32,686 bases of DNA from Claveliimonas sp964652805 (lineage in GTDB: Bacteria; Bacillota; Clostridia; Lachnospirales; Lachnospiraceae), in contig CAZZBJ010000014.1 of NCBI GenBank assembly GCA_964652805.1, positions 1 through 32,686 on the forward strand. Reading direction: 5' to 3'. The notes under the pieces were generated by a model that saw only the letters and a list, made by a program, of their open reading frames with translations, did no database searches and was not told where the DNA came from. Shown piece after piece: positions 16,989 through 24,184 of the stretch (the first letter of the stretch is position 1; each line of letters starts with the position of its first letter). The translations under genes were made by a program, and so were the position numbers.

Positions 16989-17765
16989 CTATTTCGTCTC
17001 CCTATTCTTCGGCCGGGCGATATGGAACGGGATATTGACTCCCAGGGGGTTCACGATCACCCCTTTTGCCTCAGGCGGCAGGAGATCCGGGATCCTGGCA
17101 TACTCAATGACTGCTGTTTTGTATTTGTTCCCCCTGTTGAACTTGCTCAGCTCAACAGGATCGGTGAAAATGGGCAAGAACACAGAGCCGTCCTTCTGCT
17201 TCATGACAAGGAAACCCTTGTCCGGCTCCGCCGGCATAAGATACGTTCCTCTCCGCAAATCCGCCAACAGCTCCTCCCACATCTCTTTGAGCTCCTCTGT
17301 CATCTGCTGCTTCGGGTCCTTTCTTATCTGCTGCATAAAATAGAGGGCGGTAAGATGAAACTGAGGGTTTTCCACCCATTTCCTCCCGTCAGGAAGGTTG
17401 TCCATATCCGGCCGCTTTACCAGCTCTCCCAGCTGCAGATGGATCTCATCCTTCAGCCCCTTGTTCACCGCCATAGCGTTGACTCCCATGGTAAACAGGT
17501 TCGAGTAGAAGGATAAAAGATGCCTGTTCTCCAGCTTTACAATGTTGACCGGGTTCTTCTGCACAAGAAGGAGCTTTCTGCCCTTCTCGGCCACCTCCTC
17601 TGTCTTGTAGAGAAGAACCTCGTCGTCAAAGGTCTTTGGGTCGCAGAAGACAAAGGGCTTCTTTGTATACATGGATATGATGGCAAAGAGCTCCTTTGCA
17701 TTTCGCAGATAGGCCAGCATCTTCTGCCGGTTCGGACTGTTTTTTGTATTGTTTTCTTTTTTCAT
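16989..17765 (-). CDS. SseB family protein
   Basis: 258 residues from the ATG at 17765, preceded by AAAGGA; an upstream start at 17813 would add 16 residues beyond the ribosome site. The C-terminal half (about 125-240) resembles the SseB N-terminal fold: RGTYLMPAEPDKGFLVMKQKDG and FLPIFTDPVELSKFN, then AVIEYARIPDLLP and GVIVNPLGVNIPF. The N-terminal part is Lys/Arg/Asn rich. The family is of uncertain function (enhanced serine sensitivity in E. coli). It is the first gene of the SseB-cysK-ABC group and has its own promoter. Confidence 0.75.
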   Translation of the reverse strand: MKKENNTKNSPNRQKMLAYLRNAKELFAIISMYTKKPFVFCDPKTFDDEVLLYKTEEVAEKGRKLLLVQKNPVNIVKLENRHLLSFYSNLFTMGVNAMAVNKGLKDEIHLQLGELVKRPDMDNLPDGRKWVENPQFHLTALYFMQQIRKDPKQQMTEELKEMWEELLADLRRGTYLMPAEPDKGFLVMKQKDGSVFLPIFTDPVELSKFNRGNKYKTAVIEYARIPDLLPPEAKGVIVNPLGVNIPFHIARPKNRETK

Positions 17766-17808
17766 AGGGATATTCCTTTCTGCTGTTTCGGTACGTGATC
17801 TGCTATTT

Positions 17809-17837
17809 ATCATACATTATATAGAAAGGAAATTCAA
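17809..17837 (-). promoter_or_regulatory. promoter of the SseB-cysK-ABC operon
   Basis: Minus strand: TTGAAT (17837-17832), 17 bases, TATGAT (17814-17809). Good match and spacing, about 44 bases ahead of the start codon. Confidence 0.6.
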
Positions 17838-17848
17838 CCGGACCAGGG

Positions 17849-17883
17849 TCTTCCGGCCGGCTCTTGGGATATCCTCCGGAAGA
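17849..17883 (-). repeat. inverted repeat after the glycosyltransferase gene
   Basis: Perfect 8-bp arms (TCTTCCGG and CCGGAAGA) with a 19-base loop, 18 bases past the glycosyltransferase stop. No T-run follows on either strand, so it may be a processed or Rho-related 3' structure, not a clear terminator. Confidence 0.4.
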
Positions 17884-17901
17884 TCAGGAAGGCAGGACTC
17901 C

Positions 17902-18918
17902 CTACTGAAAGCCGATGAGTCTTCTGGCCACCATATAGGCCAGAGAGGATATCTTCCTTCCGGATTTTCCCGGCAGATTCATAGTCTGTCCCAGTATGCC
18001 GTAGCGGATCTTCACGTAGGTTTTAGCGTCCTTCTTCCGCAAATAAAGCCACAAGTCTTTTTTCTTATCCAGGTTCTCCTTCTCCTTGGAGCGGATGCAC
18101 AGGATAGAGGAGACGGTCATCATGATGGCAAGATAGTTGATCATGTACTTTTTCAGCTTCCTGTTGGTGATCTCCTTCATCTGATACATGTCGATCATCT
18201 TCTTTGTGACGAAGATCTGCTGATCCAGCCGCTTGATCATAACCTTCTCATTGACCGACTGATCCTCTCTCCCGATGTAATAGCGGTAGAAATCCTCATC
18301 CATATAGTAAAGCTTTCTCACATGGGGCAGCGGATAATACACATAGATGTTATCCACATAGAAGGTGTGCTTCGGCAACTTCAGCTGGCACAAAAGCAGC
18401 AACTCTGTCCGGTAGATCACCGAGTGCATGAGAATGTACTGGTCCAGGTGAAAATGTCCTATATCCGACCAGTGAAAGATCTCATCCTGGGGCAGCACGT
18501 TCCGGTAGTGGATGCACTTCTTGTTCTCCACTCCGATTTTCTCGTACACGTAGTTGGTGATGAGCATATCCACTTCCTCGCCCTCATCCTCGAAATTCCT
18601 GAGTATCTGAAGGATGTGGTGAAGAGACTCCTCCTTCACCCAGTCGTCGCTGTCCACAACCTTAAAATATTTTCCTGTTGCGTTGGAAAGTCCGCAGTTT
18701 ACCGCGTCTCCGTGTCCTCCGTTTTCTTTATCGATCACTTTTACGATATTCGGATATTTCTTTGCGTACTCATGTCCTATCTTTGATGTGTCATCGCCGG
18801 ATCCGTCATTTACAATAATGATCTCCACCTCCTCCCCTCCCGGAAGGATGCTCTCGATCGCATGGGCCATATAATCCCGGGAATTATAGCACGGGATCGC
18901 AAACGAAATGTACTTCAT
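17902..18918 (-). CDS. glycosyltransferase family 2 protein
   Basis: 338 residues. GT-A fold: IPCYNSRDYMAHAIESIL at 8-25, IIVNDGSGDDT near 34-44, the NGGHGDAVNCGL stretch near 66, and the metal-binding DSD at 89-91 (KVVDSDDWV). No membrane segment is obvious, so it acts at the cytoplasmic face, using a nucleotide sugar. The acceptor is unknown; no polysaccharide cluster surrounds it. AGGAGG is upstream of the ATG. It is a single-gene unit divergent from the PFK gene. Confidence 0.9.
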   Translation of the reverse strand: MKYISFAIPCYNSRDYMAHAIESILPGGEEVEIIIVNDGSGDDTSKIGHEYAKKYPNIVKVIDKENGGHGDAVNCGLSNATGKYFKVVDSDDWVKEESLHHILQILRNFEDEGEEVDMLITNYVYEKIGVENKKCIHYRNVLPQDEIFHWSDIGHFHLDQYILMHSVIYRTELLLLCQLKLPKHTFYVDNIYVYYPLPHVRKLYYMDEDFYRYYIGREDQSVNEKVMIKRLDQQIFVTKKMIDMYQMKEITNRKLKKYMINYLAIMMTVSSILCIRSKEKENLDKKKDLWLYLRKKDAKTYVKIRYGILGQTMNLPGKSGRKISSLAYMVARRLIGFQ

Positions 18919-18942
18919 AATTTTCTTCCTCCTAACTTTTAT

Positions 18943-18971
18943 AGTATATAGTATTCCTTCGATTTTTCCAA
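18943..18971 (-). promoter_or_regulatory. promoter of the glycosyltransferase gene
   Basis: Minus strand: TTGGAA (18971-18966), 17 bases, TATACT (18948-18943), followed closely by AGGAGG and the ATG at 18918. Confidence 0.6.
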
Positions 18972-19001
18972 CTTAAACTTTGCAAAATCTTCATCACACA
19001 A

Positions 19002-19030
19002 TTGTAAAAAGGAAGGTTTTCCGGTATAGT
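19002..19030 (+). promoter_or_regulatory. promoter of the phosphofructokinase gene
   Basis: TTGTAA, 17 bases, TATAGT. The predicted leader of about 75 bases carries a GC-rich hairpin at 19062-19079 (GCCGGG/CCCGGC), which could stabilise the message. Confidence 0.6.
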
Positions 19031-19111
19031 TATGAGTAGAAGGCTGACGAACCCAAACCCTGCCGGGAGTATCCCCGGCCGCTGAACAAAAAAAGACTTG
19101 GAGGAGAGAAC

Positions 19112-20338
19112 ATGAAAAAAAATATCATTGTGGGACAATCCGGAGGTCCCACGGCAGTCATCAATGGAAGCCTCTACGGCGTCGTGTCTGAGGGAGTCAA
19201 AATGACAGACCACATCGACACGGTATACGGAATGATTAACGGAATAGAGGGATTTCTCCAGGGCCACTACATGGACCTGGGAGCCCTGGACAGGAGCAAC
19301 GAGCTGGAGCTTGTGCGCACCACGCCGGGCGCTTATCTTGGCTCCTGCCGCTACAAGCTGCCGGAGGACCTGCACGACCCGGTGTACCCAGAGCTGTTCC
19401 GCCGCTTTGAAGAGCTGGATATCGGCTACTTCTTCTATATAGGAGGAAACGACTCCATGGACACGGTGAGCAAGCTGTCCCGGTATGCGGGATTTATGAA
19501 CAGCACCATCCGCTTCATCGGCGTTCCCAAGACCATTGACAATGACCTGGTGGAGACAGACCACACGCCGGGATACGGAAGCGCCGCCAAGTACGTGGCC
19601 ACCACCGTACGGGAGATCGCCATCGACGCTTCCGTGTACGACAACAAGCAGTCTGTCACTATTGTGGAAATCATGGGCCGCCACGCCGGATGGCTCACCG
19701 CCGCCAGCATGCTGGCCAGGAAGTTCAAAGGGGACAATCCGGTGCTCATCTACCTGCCGGAGGTAGCCTTTGACCAGGGCGCCTTCATCGAGAAGGTGCG
19801 CACCTCCCTGGAGAGCACACCCAACCTGGTGGTCTGCATCTCCGAGGGCATCAACGACGGAAAGGGCACCTTTATCTGTGAGTACGCCAGCGAGGTGGGC
19901 ACAGACACCTTCGGTCACAAGATGCTCACCGGCTCCGGAAAATATCTGGAGAACCTGGTAAAGGAGCGTCTTGGCGTCAAGGTCCGCTCTGTGGAGCTGA
20001 ATGTCTGCCAGAGATGCTCCTGCTCACACCTGTCCCGGGTGGACCTGGACGAGTCTGTCAATGCGGGTGTCTATGCCGTACAGGCCGCCCTTGCAGGGGA
20101 GAGCGGGAAAATGATCACTTTCGTAAGAAACAAAAGTGTGCCCTATGAGCTCTCCTACGGCACCGCAGACGTGAACATCATCTGCAACAAGGAGAAATGC
20201 GTACCGCCGGAGTGGATCACAAACGACGGCTCCGACATCAGCGATGTCTTTATCGACTATGTCCGCCCCCTGACCCAGGGACACGTGGAGCTTCCCACAA
20301 AAAACGGCATCCCCCTTTTCGCCTACCGCAAGGTGTAG
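19112..20338 (+). CDS. pfp: 6-phosphofructokinase, pyrophosphate-dependent type (diphosphate-fructose-6-phosphate 1-phosphotransferase)
   Basis: 408 residues. Interconverts fructose 6-phosphate and fructose 1,6-bisphosphate. N-terminal GQSGGPTAVING at 8-19, active site PKTIDNDL at 139-146, MGRHAGW at 188-194. The two positions that separate phosphoryl donors both point to PPi: GGNDS at 111-115 has Asp where ATP enzymes have Gly (GGDGS), and PKTIDND has Lys where ATP enzymes have Gly (PGTIDND). The length is that of the clostridial PPi-PFK group, longer than the ~320-residue ATP enzyme. GGAGGA precedes the ATG. Donor specificity is inference from these residues. Confidence 0.88.
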   Translation: MKKNIIVGQSGGPTAVINGSLYGVVSEGVKMTDHIDTVYGMINGIEGFLQGHYMDLGALDRSNELELVRTTPGAYLGSCRYKLPEDLHDPVYPELFRRFEELDIGYFFYIGGNDSMDTVSKLSRYAGFMNSTIRFIGVPKTIDNDLVETDHTPGYGSAAKYVATTVREIAIDASVYDNKQSVTIVEIMGRHAGWLTAASMLARKFKGDNPVLIYLPEVAFDQGAFIEKVRTSLESTPNLVVCISEGINDGKGTFICEYASEVGTDTFGHKMLTGSGKYLENLVKERLGVKVRSVELNVCQRCSCSHLSRVDLDESVNAGVYAVQAALAGESGKMITFVRNKSVPYELSYGTADVNIICNKEKCVPPEWITNDGSDISDVFIDYVRPLTQGHVELPTKNGIPLFAYRKV

Positions 20339-20347
20339 GAAAGGGTG

Positions 20348-20369
20348 CGGACCGGGCAGCTCCGGTCCG
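20348..20369 (+). terminator. hairpin downstream of the PFK gene
   Basis: Eight-bp stem CGGACCGG/CCGGTCCG with a 6-base loop, 9 bases past the PFK stop. No T-run follows, so intrinsic termination is doubtful; it may protect the 3' end. Confidence 0.4.
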
Positions 20370-20408
20370 AGACTGCCTCTGTCTCCATCAGCTTTTCAGG
20401 AGATTTTT

Positions 20409-20582
20409 TCAAAAAAATATCTCCCGCAGAATTCCATGCTTTTTGGCATGGACTCTTCTGCGGGAGATGTCTTTCCCCTCGAATTTATGTATTTTATCGT
20501 GCAGAAAACGATGGTATTTATCTATGTTCCCACCGTCATGGCAGACATAATAGCGCTCATCTTCAAAGACTTCGTACTTTAT
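20409..20582 (-). pseudogene. possible truncated small gene at the edge of the sugar operon, not recognised
   Basis: Just past the transketolase stop, a frame encodes KYEVFEDERYYVCHDGG and NIDKYHRFLHDKIHKFEG, protein-like in composition, and then runs into the terminator hairpin to a TGA at 20409-20411. There is no ATG; the frame has ATA where a start would be expected, and no properly spaced ribosome site. It could be the remaining 3' part of a chromosomal gene cut by insertion of the sugar operon. No family recognised; chance cannot be excluded. Confidence 0.3.
20411..20468 (-). terminator. long hairpin terminator at the end of the sugar operon
   Basis: Arms of 13 bp (20419-20431 with 20456-20468) and an inner 6-bp stem (CCATGC/GCATGG). 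On the minus strand a run of seven T follows, so it is a strong intrinsic terminator for transcripts coming from the transketolase genes. On the plus strand the ATCTCC arm can also pair with an upstream GGAGAT at 20399-20404, giving an alternative fold. Confidence 0.75.
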
Positions 20583-20602
20583 GCGGGAAGGAAGACTCCT
20601 AA

Positions 20603-21556
20603 TTACAGACTTTTCTTCTCCCCTCCTTTAAGAGCCTTCTTCACAGAAGCCATGATATCCAAGATTCCAAGTCCATAATGATCCAATAGTTTTTCTCCGT
20701 TTCCGGATCTGCCGAATGTATCTTTTGTTCCAATCCGATATAGTGGCACCGGGCAAAATTCACTCACACATTCCGCTACCGCCGCTCCCAGTCCACCTAT
20801 AATATTGTGCTCTTCCACCGTTACGATCGCTCTGGTCTCTTCTGCGGCTTTTACGATCGTCCCAACATCCAGAGGCTTGATCGTATGCATATCAATAACA
20901 CGTGCGCAGATCCCCTCTGCTGCTAAAGCGTCCGCCGCTTTCAGAGCTCTTTCAACCATCGTTCCAGTTGCGATGATCGAAACGTCTGTCCCTTCTCTCA
21001 AACAATTCGCCTTCCCAATACAAAACTCATATCCATCCACATTTGTAACCGTTTCGCCTGCAAGGCGCGCAAGTCTTAGATAAACCGGATGCTCGTATTG
21101 TATGATAGCCCTTACCGCATGCCTTGTTTCGTTTGCGTCGGCCGGACATATCACTGTCATGTTTGGGATTACCCGCATAAGAGCAAGATCTTCCAGACAC
21201 TGATGCGTTGCTCCATCCTCTCCCACGCCAAGTCCCGCATGGGTACCAACCACTGTTACTTTCAGATCAGGATAGGCTATACTGTTGCGAATCTGCTCAA
21301 ACGCTCTGCCGGCGGTAAACATGGCAAAAGAGTTCACAAAAGGCTTATACCCAAGTGTGGCCATTCCCGCCGCGGCACCAACCATATTAGCCTCGGCAAT
21401 TCCCATATTAAAAAACCGTTCCGGATACTTTCTTCCAAACACGCAAGACATGGTGCATGTGGATACATCCGCATCAAAGACTACAATATCGGGAGAACTG
21501 CCGACTGTCGCTAATTCCTCTCCATACGCATATCTTGTCGCAACTTTTTCACTCAT
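20603..21556 (-). CDS. transketolase, C-terminal subunit (split transketolase)
   Basis: 317 residues. Holds the pyrimidine-binding and C-terminal domains: DADVSTCTMS near 28, the ThDP-activating Glu in NMGIAEANMVGAAAGMA near 50-66, THAGLGVGEDGATHQ near 104, CPADANETRHA near 136, and EEHNIIGGLGAAVAE near 248. With the N-terminal subunit it forms a complete ThDP transketolase moving two-carbon units between sugar phosphates. Its ATG overlaps the stop of the N-terminal gene (ATGA). Split transketolases are common in Clostridia; the apulose-4-phosphate transketolase pair AptA/AptB has the same layout, so the acceptor/donor here need not be those of the standard pentose pathway. Last gene of the operon. 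Confidence 0.92.
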   Translation of the reverse strand: MSEKVATRYAYGEELATVGSSPDIVVFDADVSTCTMSCVFGRKYPERFFNMGIAEANMVGAAAGMATLGYKPFVNSFAMFTAGRAFEQIRNSIAYPDLKVTVVGTHAGLGVGEDGATHQCLEDLALMRVIPNMTVICPADANETRHAVRAIIQYEHPVYLRLARLAGETVTNVDGYEFCIGKANCLREGTDVSIIATGTMVERALKAADALAAEGICARVIDMHTIKPLDVGTIVKAAEETRAIVTVEEHNIIGGLGAAVAECVSEFCPVPLYRIGTKDTFGRSGNGEKLLDHYGLGILDIMASVKKALKGGEKKSL

Positions 21557-22401
21557 ATTTCTGTCTCCAGTCTTCTTAATTCTTCCTCTAGTTCCTCAAA
21601 TGCTTCTTGAAACTGTTCTTCATTCGGTACTTTTCCATGCCATGCTGATTTTCCTTCCATGAAGGAAACACCTTTCCCTTTCACGGTATCAGCAATGATC
21701 ATGGATGGACAGCCTCTGTTTTCTTTCGCACGCTCTATAGCATTTGCTACAGCAAGAACATCGTGGCCGTCTATCCTCTGTACATAGAAACCAAAGCTTT
21801 CAAATTTATTTACCAGATTGCCTGTATCCATAATTTCTTTTACAGTTCCATCCAGCTGTACTTTATTGGAATCCAGAATGGCGATCAGATGATCCAGTTT
21901 ATAATTGGAGGCTGACATGCATGCTTCCCATATCTGACCCTCTTCAATCTCGCCGTCTCCAAGTATCGCGTAACAAAAAAAATCTTTTTTTGCCAGTTTC
22001 CCGCCTAACGCCATGCCTAATGCTGCAGAAAAACCCTGTCCAAGGGATCCCGTAGACATGTCTACTCCCGGCACATGATTCATCTCTGCATGACCGGACA
22101 GTTCCCCATCAATTTTTCGGAATTCCCTCAGTCTGTCAAGAGGGAAAAATCCACGAAGTGCAAGTGTCGGATACAATGCGACAGTAGCGTGGCCTTTTGA
22201 CAAGACCAGACGGTCTCTGTCTTCCCATTGCGGATACTCCGGATCAATATTCATTTCTTCAAAATAGAGGACTGCCATAATCTCAGAAAGAGAAAACGCC
22301 CCGCCGATATGTCCGGAATGAGCATTTTGTACCATCTTTAGTCCAGTGACGCGTATCTCCATCGCTTTCCTTTGAAGGAAATCAGTTCTTTCAGGTGTCA
22401 T
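21553..22401 (-). CDS. transketolase, N-terminal subunit (split transketolase)
   Basis: 282 residues. Holds the ThDP pyrophosphate-binding domain: NAHSGHIGGAFS near 26, SKGHATVALYP near 69, STGSLGQGFSAALGMALG near 116, and the metal motif GDGEIEEGQIWEACMSASNYKL ending with DSNKVQLDG, where GDG and N bind Mg. No full-length transketolase is made by this locus; the C-terminal half is the next gene with a 4-base overlap. AAGGGAG lies upstream of the ATG. It is separated from the kinase gene by 101 bases that hold a near-palindrome with GTGA and TCAC ends, but no terminator-like T-run. Confidence 0.92.
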   Translation of the reverse strand: MTPERTDFLQRKAMEIRVTGLKMVQNAHSGHIGGAFSLSEIMAVLYFEEMNIDPEYPQWEDRDRLVLSKGHATVALYPTLALRGFFPLDRLREFRKIDGELSGHAEMNHVPGVDMSTGSLGQGFSAALGMALGGKLAKKDFFCYAILGDGEIEEGQIWEACMSASNYKLDHLIAILDSNKVQLDGTVKEIMDTGNLVNKFESFGFYVQRIDGHDVLAVANAIERAKENRGCPSMIIADTVKGKGVSFMEGKSAWHGKVPNEEQFQEAFEELEEELRRLETEI

Positions 22402-22502
22402 ATCTTCTCCCTTTCCTATCTTCTACCGTTATTATTTTTCAAACATGTACATTGGCAATTTCGCGGCGCCTCCGGAAGTGAACACGCATGCTCACGCAAA
22501 TT

Positions 22503-24170
22503 TTACATTTCCCCCTCTTTTTCTATATATTTTCCAAGATTGATATATTTTCGGTACTCTTTCATGTATTTGTTATGCATTTCTTCCCTCGGGAAAAAGT
22601 CAGGCTGATATGAAGCGCACAAATCTTTTTGAGCATCTTGGATAGACGGATAGACTCCTGCTCCTACGGCCGCAAAAATACATGCTCCTCTGGCACAGCT
22701 CTGTGTCTCCGAAGACACCATGATCGGAATCCCCAACACATCTGCCATCATCTGCATGATATATTTTGACTTTGACGCCACGCCTCCTACACATACAACT
22801 CTGCTGATCTGAATTCCAGCTTCTACCAAGGAATCATAAATTTGTTTACTTCCAAAAATCGTGGCTTTCGCAAGCGCCTGATAAATATCCGGCGCTGTCG
22901 TTCCAAGAGATATTCCGACCATCGCTCCTTTTACGGTTTCATTCAGATAAGGATATCTCCGTCCGTTAAGCCAGTCAAGGGCGGTCACTTCGCTGCTTTC
23001 ATCTTCAGTGACATACTTTTCCAGAGAACGGATCAGAATCTTATCCAGATAATTCCTCAGTCGTTTTCTCTCCTTTTTAGGAATAATCTCTTCCGGAATA
23101 TCCATTGTTTCCAATGGCCACATGATAATTCTCTTGTACCAGTCATAAGTATCTCCAAAAGCGCTCTGCCCGGATTCACAGCCCCAGTATCCCGGAATGA
23201 TGGAATCCTCAGCCATCCCACAAAAATTATTTAAATTTTTTCCTTCGGCGTCTGTTCTTGAAACAATCAACATATCTACTGTAGATGTGCCGACCACTTT
23301 CACAAGAGTATGTTCAGAGATCCCAACACCGACCGCGCCAGCATGCGCATCAAAAGTCCCCACCGCAATAGATACCGTTTCCGGAAGCTGAAGCTTCTGT
23401 GCCCATTCAGGACACAGCGAACCAATCTTCTCTCCCGCGACCTTCGGCTTTTGGGAATACCTATCGTGGATAATGCCCAGATACGGATCGATCTTTTCCA
23501 GGCATGATCGGTCCGGCAGGCCGTGAAATTCGCTGTTCCAAAGTGCCTTATGCCCTGCCGCGCAAGCGCAGTGGACTATTTCATTGGGGGCGGTTTTTCC
23601 CGCCAGTATCCCAGCGATCCAGTCGCAGTGCTCTACCCACGTATAGGCATGTTCCTTAACCCTCTGATTCGTCCTGCTTGTGTGAAGAATCTTCGCCCAA
23701 AACCATTCCGCAGAATAAGTTCCCTGGTATTTTGTGTAATTTTGTTCTTCCGAAGAAAGAAGTTTGTTTATCTCTTTTGCCTCTTCGACAGCTGTGTGAT
23801 CTTTCCATAAATGAAACATTGCATCCGGCTCTTCAGCAAACTCCGGCAGTAGTGAAAGTGGCGTTCCTTCTATATCAACCGGGCAAACAGTAGACCCGGT
23901 TGTATCAATTGCGATCCCTGCCACCAGACAGCGTTGGTCATCCGTTAGTTCTGACAGCACTTTTTTTAAAATGTCTTCCAGTACTTCAAGGTAATCCTTC
24001 GGATGCTGCCGATATTTAAACCTGTCACTGTCACAATACTTTCTTTGTTTCCATCGTGGATAAGACTTAGATGCCTCTGCAATCGTTCTCGCAGAGATCA
24101 GATCAACAATAATCGCCCTTGCGCTATCCGACCCAAAATCAACTCCGATTACATAACGTTTGTCTTTCAT
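22503..24170 (-). CDS. ribulokinase-type (AraB-like) FGGY carbohydrate kinase
   Basis: 555 residues, ribulokinase length, colinear with E. coli AraB. Phosphorylates a 2-ketopentose with ATP. N-terminal phosphate motif VDFGSDSARAIIVD at 10-23; DAMFHLWKDHTAVEEA near 116; the residues known to hold ribulose in ribulokinase structures are present: K208 (AAGHK), D274 (TFDAHAGAVG) and E332 (CESGQSAFGD). C-terminal ATP site ALAKATIFGSKQIYDSL and VCVGGVASKSKYIMQMMADVLG. E. coli AraB accepts all four 2-ketopentoses, so ribulose or xylulose are both possible. No araA or araD genes are nearby, so arabinose use is not indicated. 14 bases downstream of the GH32 gene. Confidence 0.9.
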   Translation of the reverse strand: MKDKRYVIGVDFGSDSARAIIVDLISARTIAEASKSYPRWKQRKYCDSDRFKYRQHPKDYLEVLEDILKKVLSELTDDQRCLVAGIAIDTTGSTVCPVDIEGTPLSLLPEFAEEPDAMFHLWKDHTAVEEAKEINKLLSSEEQNYTKYQGTYSAEWFWAKILHTSRTNQRVKEHAYTWVEHCDWIAGILAGKTAPNEIVHCACAAGHKALWNSEFHGLPDRSCLEKIDPYLGIIHDRYSQKPKVAGEKIGSLCPEWAQKLQLPETVSIAVGTFDAHAGAVGVGISEHTLVKVVGTSTVDMLIVSRTDAEGKNLNNFCGMAEDSIIPGYWGCESGQSAFGDTYDWYKRIIMWPLETMDIPEEIIPKKERKRLRNYLDKILIRSLEKYVTEDESSEVTALDWLNGRRYPYLNETVKGAMVGISLGTTAPDIYQALAKATIFGSKQIYDSLVEAGIQISRVVCVGGVASKSKYIMQMMADVLGIPIMVSSETQSCARGACIFAAVGAGVYPSIQDAQKDLCASYQPDFFPREEMHNKYMKEYRKYINLGKYIEKEGEM

Positions 24171-24184
24171 ATTCTTTCCCAGCC

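Noticed and set aside
18932..19918. Minus-strand open frame of 328 codons across the PFK 5' end and its promoter
   Set aside because: Opposes the conserved PFK active site and crosses both divergent promoters; composition is that of a shadow frame.
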